Positions 35,923-48,405 are shown, numbered from the stretch's first letter. The stretch: 64,000 nucleotides of DNA from Vesta saturnalis (GCA_036346205.1 JARFJB010000002.1:2008501-2072500), one strand, 5' to 3'. The notes: generated by a model from the letters alone, not told the origin. Numbers and translations: made by a program.

Positions 35923-36175
35923 TCATTGTTTTTTTTTTGTTTGTACTGATAAGGAACTCTTCATATACTGATTACCTTTTGAAAAAAATTGTATTACTTT
36001 AGTTTTGTCTTGGTTAAGTACAAGTTTAATACCAAGCAGATAATCTTGAACATTCTTTAATTCGTTTTTGTTTGATACCTCTTGATCAATACCATTTAAG
36101 TAAATTAAAAAAAGCAAAGCTGGACTCGAGACTGTGCTCTGTGGTTCATCAAACTCCACATTCAGTAATTTGGAG
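35923..36175 (-). pseudogene. reverse-transcriptase scrap, active-site motif deleted
   Basis: MEFDEPQSTVSSPALLFLIY resembles RT motif B (GVPQGSVLSPLLFLIY). ELKNVQDYLLGIKLVLNQDK and TKVIQFFSKGNQYM resemble the region just after the active site (NKLVLNxDKT). The segment with the YADD-type motif that should lie between them is missing. No stop in 79 codons despite the deletion. Confidence 0.6.
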
Positions 36176-36179
36176 TTTT

Positions 36180-36723
36180 ACACGTGATAAATATTCCAAT
36201 TTCTATAATAATACCTTGTGCTGAACGTCAAAAGGTTTCGTCAAATTTATATACCAGACGACAACTTTTTCGTTTTTGTCTAAACAACAGGTCGAATAAT
36301 TTTGAAATACATACCAGAAGTGTCTTTAAACTTATTTTATATTATGATTTTCATCTTAGGATTTAGTTTCGTACGAATGTACATTACTGCGGACCCGCCA
36401 ATCATTTTCTGTAATTTTGTTTTTTCATTTTGCAAGCAGTATTTATTTGACCATTTTCTTTTTGTTTCGATTGACTTACTAATTGACTTATTGTAGTTCG
36501 ATCGACTTCATCTTTAAAACGATTTAACTCATAGCTTTGTTTTGGTTTTATCATAACTACGGGTAATAGATTTGTATTTTTTTATATTACTTCGCTAAAC
36601 CATACATCCATTGCACATTGTGCACATTTGGCGAGAATGCCAAAATGAAAAACAAAATATTTCTAGTACTACAAGCACGTGAACTGTATAAATAAATATA
36701 CAGGGTGGGTATCCAATGCGTGG
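36180..36723. other. spacer, no gene
   Basis: AT-rich, no motif. ATATACAGGGTGGGTATCC at 36695 resembles ends of CAGGGT-type elements and may be an outer part of the next element. Confidence 0.35.
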
Positions 36724-38543
36724 ACCATGATGCGAGCTTTGTCACCACGATTTTGTAAATCTGTTTATGCCACTGAGTATTAATAATAGTTTGCAAACAG
36801 ACTGGGAAATTTTTCGAAAACATGTGAAACTATACAGAATGATTAACTTACGCGAAATGTAATTTTTCTCAATTTTTTCAAATGCAACGCCCTATATAAA
36901 ATAAAAACGTTCTAAAATATAAATTTACCCGTGAAAAGTAATATTAATTGATAATACGTCTCATAGCCATAAGACGGACCCTTCTTGAGATATTGACGCT
37001 TTTACTTATAAATATTCTAAAATACAAATTTACTGTGACAATAGAATTCAACAAAACAAATCAGGTAGGCTAGCCGCTCGTAATAAAGAGGAACAATTGC
37101 ATCTATTGTTTTGACGTTTGTATAATCATTAAAATATTGTTCCATTAGTTTGTGTGTTTTTGGATTGTGATTTTGTCAATTTTTGTATAAAATGATTTTT
37201 TCCAAAGAAGAAATGGTCGATCTTTAATTACGCCGAAGCTCAAGGAAATGTTTTTACTGTGAACGATACCCAGAAAGATGGCAGCCGCGGAAAGAATCGT
37301 TTATGAATATAGCTGAGAGATTTATAAATTCTGGAAGTATGTGTTATCCCAATCGCGCAAAGACAACCCCAAATGAAGAAATTGGGTTTCAAGTTGTGGC
37401 ATCTCTGATAGAAAATCCGCAAATTAATACCGGAGAGCTAAGTACACACCTAGACCTAAATAGAAACACAGTTCGTAGCTTTATTAAAAAAAACAAATTG
37501 CATCATTATCATATCGAGCAACATCAAGCTTTAAGTGAAATAGATTTTCAAAATCGTGAATCTTACTGCCAAATGGGTAACTACTAAAGTCAACGAAGTA
37601 CCCAATTTTGTTGATAACGTTCTATTTACGGATGAGGCAACTTTTCATAATAATGGCAATATTAATACACATAACTATCATCACTAATCCAGACATCTTG
37701 AGATTTGTTGATCACCAGCATCGACGGTCAGTTAATGTGTGGGGTGGTATAATCAATTTTAATGTGGTAAGTCATTTTTTCTGTGATGGGAGTCTTACTG
37801 GAGAAAGATATTTACAGTTTTTGGAAAATTATTTACCCGAGCTTTTGGAAAATATGTGGTTTCAACTGGATGGCGCCCCTCCACACTATGCAATCAACGT
37901 TAAGCAATATCTCGATAGAAACTATCCGATGAGGTGGATAGGACGAGGTGGTGTGCAAAACTGGCATCCAGATCTCCGGATCTTACGCCCCTTGATTTCT
38001 GCCTTTGGGGCTACGTTAAAAAAAGTTTACTAACATCCTCCCACCACAAGCGAAGATATGACAAATAGAAAATTAATTTCGCCTCTAATGTTGTTGCGAG
38101 TGAATCTTTCGTTTACCGAGCGAATTGCAGTGTTTAGCTAGGCGTGGTCAACATTTTGAACATTTAATTTGAATTTATGGTTTTATTCGTTTATGTTTAC
38201 TTGTCCAACTTATTTTTAGGTGTAGAGAATTATTTTATTGTTCAGTTATTAATTCAGTTTTCTTATCAATTAAAGAATTTGTTTGCCATTCGTATTTTCT
38301 TATTTGCTCTGGATTTTGTTTTATTTGTTCTTCTGTATGTCAATATTTTCAAATAAAGCGTCAATATCTCAAGAAGGGTGCGTCTTATGGTTATGAAACC
38401 TATTATCAATTAGTATCTACTTTTCGCGGGGAATAGAAATGTGTATTTGAAGAAATAGAGAAAAATTACATTTCCCGTAAGTTAATCATTCTGTATAGTT
38501 TTACAGATTTACAGAATCGTGGTGAGAACGCTCGCATCGTGGT
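36724..38543 (+). mobile_element. long-TIR mariner-like element, 1.8 kb
   Basis: The left arm starts ACCATGATGCGAGC and is matched in reverse by GCTCGCATCGTGGT at 38530-38543. After a roughly 60-base indel the arms continue as ACTATACAGAATGATTAAC (36830) and its complement (38480), then through AAATGTAATTTTTCTC and AAGGGTCCG/TGCGTC-type segments to about 37010 and 38340. This gives inverted repeats of more than 200 bases around one transposase relic. A clean TA duplication could not be confirmed. Confidence 0.75.
37192..38165 (+). pseudogene. mariner-like transposase relic with three catalytic Asp codons kept
   Basis: The ATG at 37192 (MIFSKEEMVDL, one stop at codon 12) begins the HTH. 37303-37587 has NTGELSTHLDLNRNTVRS and HHYHIEQHQALSE. 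The next frame holds VLFTDEATFHNNGNINTHN with the first Asp. A shift near 37690 opens 37695-38033 with RRSVNVWGGIINF, the second Asp in FQLDGAPPHY, and RWIGRGG. A further shift near 37970 gives SPDLTPLDF-like PDLTPLDFCLWGYVKKS with the third Asp. The tail ends in FTERIAV. Three or more frameshifts and stops make it inactive, but its motifs are better kept than in the copies at 131 and 14953. Confidence 0.85.
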
Positions 38544-39034
38544 TCTAAAAATAACTCTATTTGGGTACTAAAGTGACGATATCTGCAGAACGGTTAGTGA
38601 TACAGATACAAATTTCTATACTTTTATTCTAAATGTAACAGTGAATCCAAAAATACGAAGATTTACAGGGTTTCCTATTAAAAAAAATACAGGTTTGGAT
38701 TCGCATATTATTGCCAATGACCCTGTATATACCTCAATATTTTTAGAATGTAGGTCCAATGATCGTTTATTACCACGCCAAAATTGGTTTTGATATTTCT
38801 AATAGTTAAGGAGAAAATTAAAATCAACGCAAATGTTTTACTCTAAAGTATTCGTGGATGACAATTTGTTCGTCTAAAACCATAGACTGTTGTGTATGCA
38901 TTGAAGTAGTTTACCTAAATGTTGAAACAGATAAACATATCAGAAAGTCACCGCGATGGAAGTCACAGGAGCATAACTGCCAGTGGAGAAACAACTATTG
39001 TTTAGCAGCCTTTCCTTCGTATGAAACTATTAGG
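38544..39034. other. spacer with a short CAGGGT-type inverted pair
   Basis: TTTACAGGGTTTCC at 38663 and the complement GACCCTGTATAT at 38728 form a small inverted pair about 75 bases long. No gene. Confidence 0.35.
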
Positions 39035-39665
39035 TATTAAACATCAGGATTTCACCAAAAAATCAGGAAATATTATTATAATATTAAGGAGCTAGTTGCT
39101 ACAGAATCTAGTTCAATTTGCGATACGCTTATTAATGTAATGGATATGCCTGAGTTTACCAAAGCGTACCTAGAAAACTATTTAAGTGGATTTTGTTCAG
39201 ATGGTATAAGTATAATGTTAGGATGAAAATTGAGCATGACACAAGGCTTCTGAGCTCGGGCATAATCACATGACACTTTGTAAGCTTTAGACTTCAACGT
39301 GCTTTGGACAACGGAATAAAATCGTCATCACAGGTTAGCCACTTTAATATTTTTTCTTTGGAAAAAATTCTACCACACGTCCAATAAAAAAGGCTAGCTC
39401 TAAGGAATTAAATTAAAAAAATTAAAGGAAAAGTTGGAAAATTTAGAGTTCATTAAAGATCTTGCTTTGATGACGGACATTTTAGAAGAACCTTCATTTC
39501 AGGGTAGAGACGTTACCTTAGTGAAAGCGGATCGCTTGATAAAAACAATCTATAAGTGAGTTTCAGCAAATGGACGATAATCTAGCGAATCACGAACGAT
39601 TTCTGACGAAAGTTATCTGATCTAATACCTACAAAAACATCCAGTTACCATCAAAGTTAAAGCAA
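39035..39665 (+). pseudogene. hAT-type transposase scrap (KIAA1586/ZBED5-like)
   Basis: In shifting frames: ELVATESSSICDTLINVMD, YLSGFCSDGISIMLG and, further on, KLKEKLENLEFIKDLALMTD with VKADRLIKTIYK. In relatives the FxSDGASVMLG motif belongs to the RNase H-like core of hAT-derived proteins, and the LxxLALMxDxL / VxADRxI pair to the later all-alpha part. About 200 codons are visible, with several stops. Confidence 0.55.
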
Positions 39666-40135
39666 ACGCCATTGCTTACCATATCTGTGTTATCGTTATC
39701 ATTGCCATTATTTCTATAATCTGCTTTATTTATTATCAAAGTAATTTGAATGCACACTCGTACTACAAATTATACAGTTTACTTCCGATTTTATATTTGA
39801 ACTACAAAATACGCATATTTTTGAAAGTTTTGAGTTTCCACTAGAAACTTTCCATCAACTTCTCATCGTACACCATTTTATTATTGAAAAATTATGTAAG
39901 CATACTTATAAAACTATCCGCTCAGGGCCGTTTGCACAAAGGTGAAATAAATCATGATCACTTAAATCAAATACTAAGAAATATGATTGGCCAATTTTTG
40001 GCAGATTGGCGTAATGGATAGATGTTTGCACCAATGATATTTCTGAATCCCGAGTTTAAAATACGACTGGACCATACTCTTGTATTGTAATTTGCGACTA
40101 AACGTGATTTTTGTATCCCATTTTCGGGCATCTCG
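39666..40135. other. spacer, no gene
   Basis: AT-rich; nothing recognised. Confidence 0.4.
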
Positions 40136-40757
40136 CTTATTTTTAAAAATAGGGGCTTGCGGTTTTCGCATTTTGTGAAATTAAAGATGGTGCCAGCAGA
40201 GTTTTCATAGCCTTTTTGGTTTCTGAAATATAGAGTGGAATTGAAAAGTATCACCTCTTGCATTTCAGTTATCTTTAAACTTAGCGAAGGAGTTAAAACG
40301 TGTTCCTATAGAATTTTTTCCATAGAATCCATTAACGTGGTGAGTTTTTTTACTAATATCTTCTGTTTTTTTAGTTATAAAGCAAACCTGTTTTTTTAAA
40401 TGGAACACCCTAGTTAGGCATAATATGGTCTTTCCAAAAATATAATTGCTTACAATTATTTTCAGAAACACGCTCAGAATTTAAGATTTTCTAAAATTTT
40501 TAGTAGGCTATGGCTAATTTGTTTGAAACAAAAAAGCCAAAATGCCAAAAACTTCGCGGTGTTAGAAAAAATTTGACTACGCCAATGGTTACTCGTCTAA
40601 AAAAGTTCTGTAGGAATACGTTTTAACTTCTTCGCTAAGTTTAAAGATAACTGCGATACGAGGGGTATCTCAAAAGTGATACTCTTCAATTCCACCGTGT
40701 ATCTCAGAACGCCATCTTTAATTTCACAAAAACATCTATCTTAAAAAATAAGGGAAA
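40136..40757. repeat. fold-back element, arms about 170 bases
   Basis: Left arm 40136-40318 and right arm 40590-40757 are inverted copies sharing TGTGAAATTAAAGATGG, AGTGGAATTGAAAAGTATCA and AGTTATCTTTAAACTTAGCG. The 270-base centre has no ORF. The structure suits a MITE of the same long-TIR kind as the mariner-like elements here, but its ends match none of them. Confidence 0.75.
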
Positions 40758-42617
40758 TACTTTTCATTAAAATCATACATGTTTTGGAACAGAATTCATA
40801 AAATGTGTACCTAATTTTAATACATCGCATGAATCTTAAAACGTGCTATTCGACTTTAATCTATCTATGATGTTAAATAAACACATAAGAAACTTTCCCT
40901 CGAAACCATTAATAGTTCACTATACAACTGTTAAACACCCAGCGAGCAACAAACCATAAATTATAAAAAAATCCCACAAACCTTTATTAAAAACGTTTAA
41001 ATTATTAAAAATTGATTAAATTCAGTAGCGTTAATAGTTTTAAGTGTTTGATTCCTGAAAGGCTGTATTAAAATAACATCGTGACCTGAACCAAATAACA
41101 ACACTTTATAACTATTCAATAATAATACAGAGTCTTATCCTTTAGATTATATGTATCAACGAAAACTACTTTGCACTTAGATACCTATAATTTTCTATTT
41201 AATTAAGATTATAAAAACCAGGTTAACATTATTTATCAATTTCGCTATTCACTTCAAAAATGCGTAAACTTTTCTTTTTAATATTCTTATATATTAATGT
41301 ATTTAAATGTGATTCTTTCCGGTTATAGTAATTCATTTTACTTAAAGAAATTAAAAATGTAGGTAAGGCATTGGCCTTCTTTTGTTGTGTTAGTGCTTTA
41401 AATATAAACAAAATTTCATTTTTCATTGTATTTTATTTTCAATTTCACCAAAAACAAATGACTATGAATAAATGGCGTATTTGTGGATAGTAATTCAGAT
41501 TTACCATAATTTGGCCAAACTTAATTTTTGTAAAAAAAAATGTATACATACTAACCATTTTTTCACACACACTAAAACCACAAGTCACCGAAAAATTGTC
41601 TTATCCAAACACTATAAGCAAGTATAAAATTCCAGCATCTAATCAACTAAACGATTATAAAGATCGCGAGAAAGCATCCACGCAACTATAAAGTAAATAT
41701 AGGAAATGGCCTCGGAAGTAGCACTGAAGAGAAGTGAAATGCAGGTTTGGGTGACCGTGTTTTACCGACACTCGTCTCAACTAAATAACTTTTAAAGAAC
41801 CTCCTGCAAACATTTTATATTAGTGACCCATTTGAGAAACTCTTACCAGTCTACCTGTAAATTACCTTTAAGGTGATAAAAAGAAAAGAAATGTAAATTA
41901 TCCACCCTAGCTTCAGGTAGAGCACAATAAAGAGGGGTGGTTGAAACAGGTTCTTTTTAATGTTAAAGAATGTTAACAATGTAGACTACAAGATTGTTTT
42001 TACAAGAACAAATGAGTACGACTTCTAATTTTAATTGATGTAAGTAAATTTCAGTATGATGCCATATGTTGAATGACAAAAAGAGGAAAAATTAACAAAC
42101 CACATCAAAAATCAGTAGGAAGAATACCGTAACTAATTTAATGCGAATGTGTAAACCGTGAATCAAATTTAGTTATCCAATTGTGATAAACATTTTAAAA
42201 TTTTAATCTACTCCGAAGTATGATAAATCAATTACATTTTTCATGGCAATCCTAAGAGTTCACTAAAGTGCTCTTCTATTACACGAAAGTTACAGAAAGT
42301 ATTATAAATACTTGGCTGTGCTACCTATGATAATTACAATGCAAATTCAAATACAATACAAATTGAGAATTTTTATTATTGTTGGTTAAATACTTGGCAA
42401 TTACGGAATCATTTCTGCATTTAGATACACTTAGTGAGTTATTGGTAGTACAATAAATTAACATAACTGGCATACCTTACTGTTTATTACACAAAATAAA
42501 AGCTGAATTCTTCAGAGCTGATGACGATTTAGATACTAGGATGTTTTGATAGGAACGCGGTGGTTCAGTTGATGTTAAATGGGATGCTTTTAATTAAGCC
42601 GATTACAGTATTCAAGT
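40758..42617. other. AT-rich spacer, no gene
   Basis: No ORF with motifs. The short minus-strand ORF at 41229-41426 is Lys/Asn-rich by composition only. Confidence 0.5.
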
Positions 42618-42682
42618 ATGTAATTAAAAATTATTATTAATTTTATTTAATTAATTAAATTAATAATAATTTTTAATTACAT
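42618..42682. repeat. perfect 26-bp-arm palindrome
   Basis: ATGTAATTAAAAATTATTATTAATTT at 42618-42643 (26 bases, so given here by its ends) is exactly inverted at 42657-42682 around a 13-base centre. The sequence matches the AT-rich arm next to the tRNA-like repeat at 1870-1920. Confidence 0.85.
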
Positions 42683-42829
42683 ATTTACCTTTGAACTTAT
42701 TCGTTCGTAAGTATTTATGTAAGCAAAACAGTAAATAAAGTAACTTGTTACTTTTAAACACAGACATTTTATGTCATTAAATCATATTGCAGATGTCTCT
42801 ATCCTTAAATATTTTATTTCAACGAAATT

Positions 42830-43150
42830 CATTACAAATTGTATGTAAATATAAATTTAAAGATACATACCGAAAAGAAATCTTTGAGTGGGATCGCTTC
42901 CGTGGGAGCAATCTCACTCGATAGTTAATTACTTTTACTAGTAACGATGTCCAACTAAAGAATTCGCTAGGTTTCACACATACTGACAATAAACCATAAA
43001 AAGGAAATATTTTGTTTGAACGAAGTTCATTGTAATGATGCAAGTTGTATGTAATTATAAATTTAAGTAAACATACAGAAAAAGAAATCTTCGCAATCTC
43101 TAGCATAGAACATCGTGGGTTCAAACCCCACCCGAGTAATTCTTTTTCGT
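42830..43150 (+). repeat. decayed tRNA-derived repeat with internal duplication
   Basis: A block of about 55 bases (GTATGTAAATATAAATTTAA ... GAAAAGAAATCTT) at 42840-42890 recurs at 43047-43092. After the second copy comes a tRNA 3' half: CTCTAGCATAG, then a perfect T arm GTGGG-TTCAAAC-CCCAC at 43110-43126 and CCGAGTAATTC. After the first copy a GAGTGGGAT...CACTC remnant is seen. Confidence 0.5.
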
Positions 43151-43584
43151 TATGTATTTTAAAATTTATGACATACAATTCAGAGTAAGCACTATTTTCA
43201 AAATATTTGGCAGCATGTTTCAAGACATTCTCTACACGATGGTGATATCAGATTTTCAATTGGACGAATGATTTTAAAATGGCGACTTTCAACTTTTTTT
43301 TTAATGGAATGCCATATTTATTTTTTATTATTGCGATCCTAAAAACATTCTTTTTACGATAGTATTTCGTTTTTCTTAAAAATTCATTTCTTTCTCTATC
43401 AAAAAGCAAACTAACATTTTAATCTAGTAGCCCATGAATGTTTTACACTCGATGTTATTTTTGTCCAAATATCAAGTAGCGGTAGACACAAAAGAAACGA
43501 TTAAACTTTATTTTGTAATAAACAGTTACTTCTTGAAACTCAGAATTAAAAATTTACATCAAATAAAAATTATGCATTTACAAA

Positions 43585-44359
43585 AATCGCTCGAAATGGT
43601 TTCCTTCTTTTTCAATACATAAATTGAAACGTCGTCCAATCGAGCCAATAGATCAAAGGATAGTTTTCGGAGAAATTTAGTTTATGCAAGTACGAATTCT
43701 CTCTTGCATATTTTCAATAGTTGTTGGTTCAACGATGTACACCTGGGATTTTACATACCCCCAGAGAAAAAAGTCCAGTGGTAACATATCAGGTGACCTA
43801 GGTCATCTACGACTAATCCAACGGTTCTAGTATCGATTATTTAAAAACTCCCTAACTGGAAGGGCATAAAGTGCTGGAGCTCCATCTTGTTGCCACCACA
43901 AATTATTTCTGATATTTTGTAGGACTTCATTTAGATTTTGAATTTACTTTCTCTCCAGTTAGTCTATTAATAAATATTGACCGAACAATGTGCTGTCCTA
44001 TAATTCCACACCACACGTTTAAACTCCATCGATATTGACAACGTCGCTCACGGGTCCAGTGTGGATTTCCATTATCGTAATAATACATGTTGTGTTACAA
44101 CAACAGCAACATTTCGAAAACTTGCTTCGTCCGAAAATAAAACGTTGATAAAAAAGTTTATACTTTGCCCTACCTGTTGCACACCCCATTGTGCAAAATT
44201 AATTCTTAACAGGAAACCATTTTCACTTAATTCTTGGTGATGAATCATTTTGATAGGTGACTTTTTTTTTATTATCCTCCAGACCGAACTATGCGATATT
44301 CCAACCAAATGTGCAATCTCCCTAGTACTGACATGGGGCTTCTCAATAATGTGAAACAA
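43585..44359 (-). pseudogene. mariner-like transposase relic (minus strand)
   Basis: 44359-44072 is open: HVSTREIAHLVGISHSSVWR (second HTH), HHQELSENGF, and NVLFSDEASF with the first catalytic Asp. Then, in several frames, NPHWTRERR, WCGIIGQHI, RLTGEK, a WWQQDGAP-like motif with the second Asp near 43890, SPDMLPLDFF-like third-Asp motif near 43760, VYIVEPTTIENMQERI and a C-terminus ending near 43590. At least five frame changes or stops. The N-terminal HTH domain is absent upstream of 44400. Confidence 0.75.
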
Positions 44360-44361
44360 TA

Positions 44362-45437
44362 CAATAACAATGAATTATAAAGAACTAATAAAAATATATC
44401 TTATTTTATGCCACAGTAGCGCGGGGTAAAGAAAGCAATCATAAATACGTGTTTGTAGGACAAATACCAGATGTGATTCATCTTTGTAACGAACCCCTTT
44501 CTATAACAAATCCAAACGTAAGCATTGTCATAGGAACTGCTTTATTAGCTTAAACGATAAAAATAAATAACTAGATCGAATCCGTAATCCAAAGTAAAAA
44601 AAGCAAATAAATAAATAAAATAAACAAATAAGTGGCTCTAATTTGTAATTGACATTCTAAATGAAAGTAATTAAATAATTTCTTGTATCAAATAAGTGAT
44701 AGCAAGTCGCGTAAGGGAACAATCTAATCAGTAATCTAAATACAAGTAGGAAGGTACTGAACAGATTTTATCGGTTTGAATATTACTAATAAACAAAAAT
44801 AATAATAATCTAAACAGTACAATTTTGTCAAATATCAAAATACAAAGGGTGTGACTATACAGGGCAGATCCGTATTAAGTGGTAAGTTTTTGAACATTTT
44901 TTTTCTCTTTGTTTTCAAATTTGAAGGTTGGTCCAATTTTTGGTTTTGGTACTATATGTGATTCTAAGTTTAATTATAACGGTGTGTTGCATATTGTCTT
45001 GTAAAATATTTTTCCTTGACTGCAAATTCAATATTTAAGCTAACTTTTACCTTTGTTACTTTATTTGATTTTAATTGTAATTAATGAATCCTAAAAGTAA
45101 ACAATTAATGTCGGGAAAGCTAATGGGACCATTATCGTTATTTGTTACCCTTCATTTCAATAAAAAAAGAAACTTAGAGGGCGGAAACGTGCAATTTGTC
45201 ACAGTTCACGACAATAATAAAACAGATTTGATCTATAAATATTAAATTAAATAAGAAAAGAAATAATTATAACTCGGTAAGCTAGACTAAAAATATTGAA
45301 TCATTTGGTCGCAAATAAATAACAGCATCCGGTGACAGGCGCAAGAGCCAGGAATCGCGTTGGGATCAATCTGATTCTAAGTAAAAAATGTATATGTATA
45401 TATGTGCATTTAGATACCATATAGTAAGTACACACTG

Positions 45438-45440
<3 letters not shown>
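44362..45440. other. internal spacer of the long-TIR element
   Basis: AT-rich, no ORF. Contains ACTATACAGGGCAGATCCG near 44852, another CAGGG-type word, without a found partner. Confidence 0.4.

Positions 45441-45442
<2 letters not shown>

Positions 45443-45491
<49 letters not shown>
45443..45491. repeat. (TA)n microsatellite
   Basis: About 24 TA units, ending just before the LINE begins. Confidence 0.98.
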
Positions 45492-45493
<2 letters not shown>

Positions 45494-45499
45494 TGCCTC

Positions 45500-47640
45500 T
45501 GTCTATATTTCTACTTCTGACTTCCTTATGTGTCCAGGCAGTAGAGAAGTAACTTTCCAGTAGTAGGGCGATACCGTTAGTAGGGAATGCTACATCGTCC
45601 GGGGCACAATTTGCCCAGCAACCGGTTTGCTCGTTATGGTATTACCCAAGAGAACAATACATGCCTCGGATCGACCTGGCTACAAGGGGCGGTCAAGGTC
45701 GAAACAGACAGGCCCCGTTGCTGACGACTATGCAAGGAACGAGTGGCAAGTAGGTACATGGAATGTTAGAGGTATGCATGGTAGAGAATTTGAAATTGTA
45801 AATGTAATGTACGAAAGACACCTTGATATACTGTGTGTATCGGAGACAAATCGAAAAGGAAAGGATGCTGTAAAGATGAAGGATGACAGCCTAGTACTAT
45901 GGTCAGGAGTTGAGATTGAAGTGCATGGAACAAAAGGAGTTACAGTGATCGTAAGTGAAAGTGCAAAAAGATGTGTTAAATAGTACGAATTGGTATCTCC
46001 CCGGGTAATATGGGTTAGAATGAAAGTGTTTCGAAGAATTTTTCTTATTGCATGCTATGCACCGGTGAATGGTGAAAGAGATCAAGAGCATGAGAACTTC
46101 TGGAAAGAAGTTGAGAACGTGTTGAATGTATGTAAGCCAAACGAAAGAGTTGATAGTGGCGGATATGAATGGGTGGGTAGGTGTACAGAGAGAACATACT
46201 GAACGCGTTCCAGGAAAGTTCGGAGACCAAAGAGTCAGTAAGAATGGCGAACGCCTGGTGAGCATGTGTGTAGAGAGAAGCCTGTTTGTGTCCAATACGT
46301 GGTTTAAACATAAAAATGTGCATATGTATACATGACAAAGAGGTGGATCTAAAAGTAGGATAGACTTGATAGTATATGATGAACGGCTTAGAAACCTGGT
46401 GAAAGACACAAAAGTAATATGCGGATCGGAGTGTGGATCAGACCACTTTTTGGTTATATAGAGAGTGTGTTTAGGGAACGTCCAGAATTAGGGTTGAAAA
46501 ACTAATGGATAATGGCAGAGAATGAAATACGCAGATGCTGTGAGTAAAGAGTTGAGTGTGAATGTTAATTGTGCCGTGCGGATATGTGGAAGGGCGACTG
46601 CAGGTGGACAGAAAAAATGTGCTTGGTGGAATGAGTCGATAAGGCAGTATGTAAGAAAAAAGATGCGTACATGGCAGTGATTGATGCAAAAAATGAGATT
46701 GAGAGAAAGGGATTGTACGAGGTGTACAGATTAAGAAAGCGAAAGAGGCAGTGAGAATAAGTAAAGAGGAAGTGATGGCTGTGGAAGGAGAGAAAATGCA
46801 GAATAATTTTGAGGGAAGCAAAAAACTCTTCTGGAAATGGATCAAAAATACAAAACGTGGCCCAAAACAGAACGCTGCAGGAGTGATGAATACGAGCAAC
46901 GCAATAGTATGGGACGATTGTGAAGTGAACAAATGCTGGTAAGAATATTTCCGAAAGCTGTACAGTAGTGTGGAAAATAAGACTGCAAGGTTAAATAAGG
47001 AGAATTTAGAAGGAATAGTGAATGAAATTGATGATATGGGGATAAATGAGGTAGAGAAAACGGCAAGGGAGCAGGCGTAGATGAAATCACTGGTGAAATG
47101 GTAAAGTATGAGGATGCAAAGCTTATACGAAGATTGTGTGAACCATTCAATATATGTCTTATGCGTGGGAATGTGCCGAGGGATTGGAAAAGCGCGACCA
47201 TTGTACCACTGTATAAGGGTAAGGGGAAGAGTACGAGAAACTTCACAACCTAAGATTTGGGATGTGCAAGGTGGCTTCATACCAGGGAGAGGATGCGTCG
47301 ATCAGATGGTTGCTCTTCAGCAGGTGATCGAAAAGTGTTTAAGGGTAAAAAGGAAGCTGTACTGTGCGTTTGTGGATCTGGACAAATCATACGACAGAGT
47401 GAATAGGGAGAAGCAGTAGGAAACATTAAATGTATATTGCTTAAATAAAGGTCTAATAAATGGAATAAGGGCAGTTTACAACGGTAGTCGGGCATGTGTT
47501 AGGCTGAGAGGAGGTGTGAATGAATACTGTAATATTGAGTAAGGAGTGCGACAAGGATGTGTGATATCACCGTGGTTGTTCAGTGTATACATGGATATAT
47601 GTGATAGACAAGCATGTACCGATACAAATGGTATAACTTA
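45500..47640 (+). mobile_element. non-LTR retrotransposon, APE endonuclease + RT, copy 1
   Basis: 45627-45983 is open: WQVGTWNVRGMHGRE opens the apurinic-type endonuclease domain, with CVSETN. It goes on in other frames with LIACYAPVNGE and VADMNGWVG. The RT part (from about 47060) has PRDWKSATIVPLYKGKGK, FIPGRGCVDQMVALQQVIEK, motif A FVDLDKSYDRVN and motif B GVRQGCVISPWLF. The RT stops abruptly near 47640 before the YxDD motif, so it is 3'-truncated, which is unusual for an insertion by target-primed reverse transcription. Many stops and frameshifts. Clade (RTE/CR1-like) not decided. Confidence 0.85.
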
Positions 47641-48169
47641 ACGGCATTTTAAAAACGTATCAATCAATTTTAAATTAACAATTATAATCTTCAATGATAC
47701 AATTGTTATTAACAATCACTGACAACTAAATTGGATTGATTGACGTTTCACTACTAGATTCAAATTTAATTGTTTCTTTTGTGTCTACCGCTACTTGATA
47801 TTTGGACAAGAATAACATTGAGTGTAAAACATTCTAGCGCTACTAGATTAAAATGTTAGTTTGCTTTTCGATAGGGAAAGAAATGAATTTTTAAGAAACA
47901 CGAAATGCTATCGTGAAAAGAATGTTTTTTTAGGATCTAAATAATAAAAAAAAATTATTTCGCCATTTTGAAATAATTCGTCCAATTGAAAATATGGTAT
48001 CACCATCGTGTAGTAAATGTCCTGAAACGTATTACTGCCAAATATTTTGAAAGTAGTGGCTAAAAAAAATAAGGCGCTTACTCTGAAACAGGTTGCATAT
48101 ATTATATGTGAATATTATACACTGTTTCCACGGATTGAGTCCATTATAAATGTAAATGATCAAAAATTT

Positions 48170-48405
48170 TGGATTTTCAAGACGATTTTTTCAGATTCAG
48201 CCCTACTCCATTGAGGAACTGAATCTTCACGGTACGCCTTTTTCGCTTTCTGTTTGTCTTTAACAGATCCCATCTCATCGAATTTAACGGTAATGTGTGC
48301 ATCTGAACATTTTTCATTGAATAGTTGAATTGCATACCTGTATGAAACATCCCCAATACCATAGCACTTTACAAGATAAATTCTTTCTTGAAGAGTTATC
48401 ATTGT
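48170..48405 (-). pseudogene. N-terminal HTH scrap of another mariner-like transposase
   Basis: ITLQERIYLVKCYGIGDVSY and RYAIQLFNEK resemble the first HTH of the family. The frame then jumps to VKFDEMGSVKDK, omitting about 15 residues. Nothing of the catalytic domain follows. Confidence 0.6.

Larger units (their letters stand above)
43179..48087 (-). mobile_element. long-TIR mariner-like element, 4.9 kb, with nested LINE
   Basis: Left arm 43179-43510 and right arm 47770-48087 are inverted copies: TTCAGAGTAAGC, TTTCAAAATATTTGGCAG, CTACACGATGGTGATA, AAAGCAAACTAACATTTT, AATATCAAGTAGCGGTAGAC. The right arm has an 18-base insertion near 48062. Inside are a minus-strand transposase relic and a plus-strand LINE (about 45500-47640). 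Subtracting the LINE leaves about 2.8 kb. No TA duplication could be seen at the ends given. Confidence 0.75.

Noticed and set aside
42819..43223. Minus-strand 134-codon ORF as a gene
   Set aside because: Runs across a duplicated tRNA-derived repeat; no protein motif.
46471..47280. 269-codon minus-strand ORF, the longest in the window
   Set aside because: Lies opposite the LINE RT region; it has no motif, while the plus strand carries endonuclease and RT motifs.
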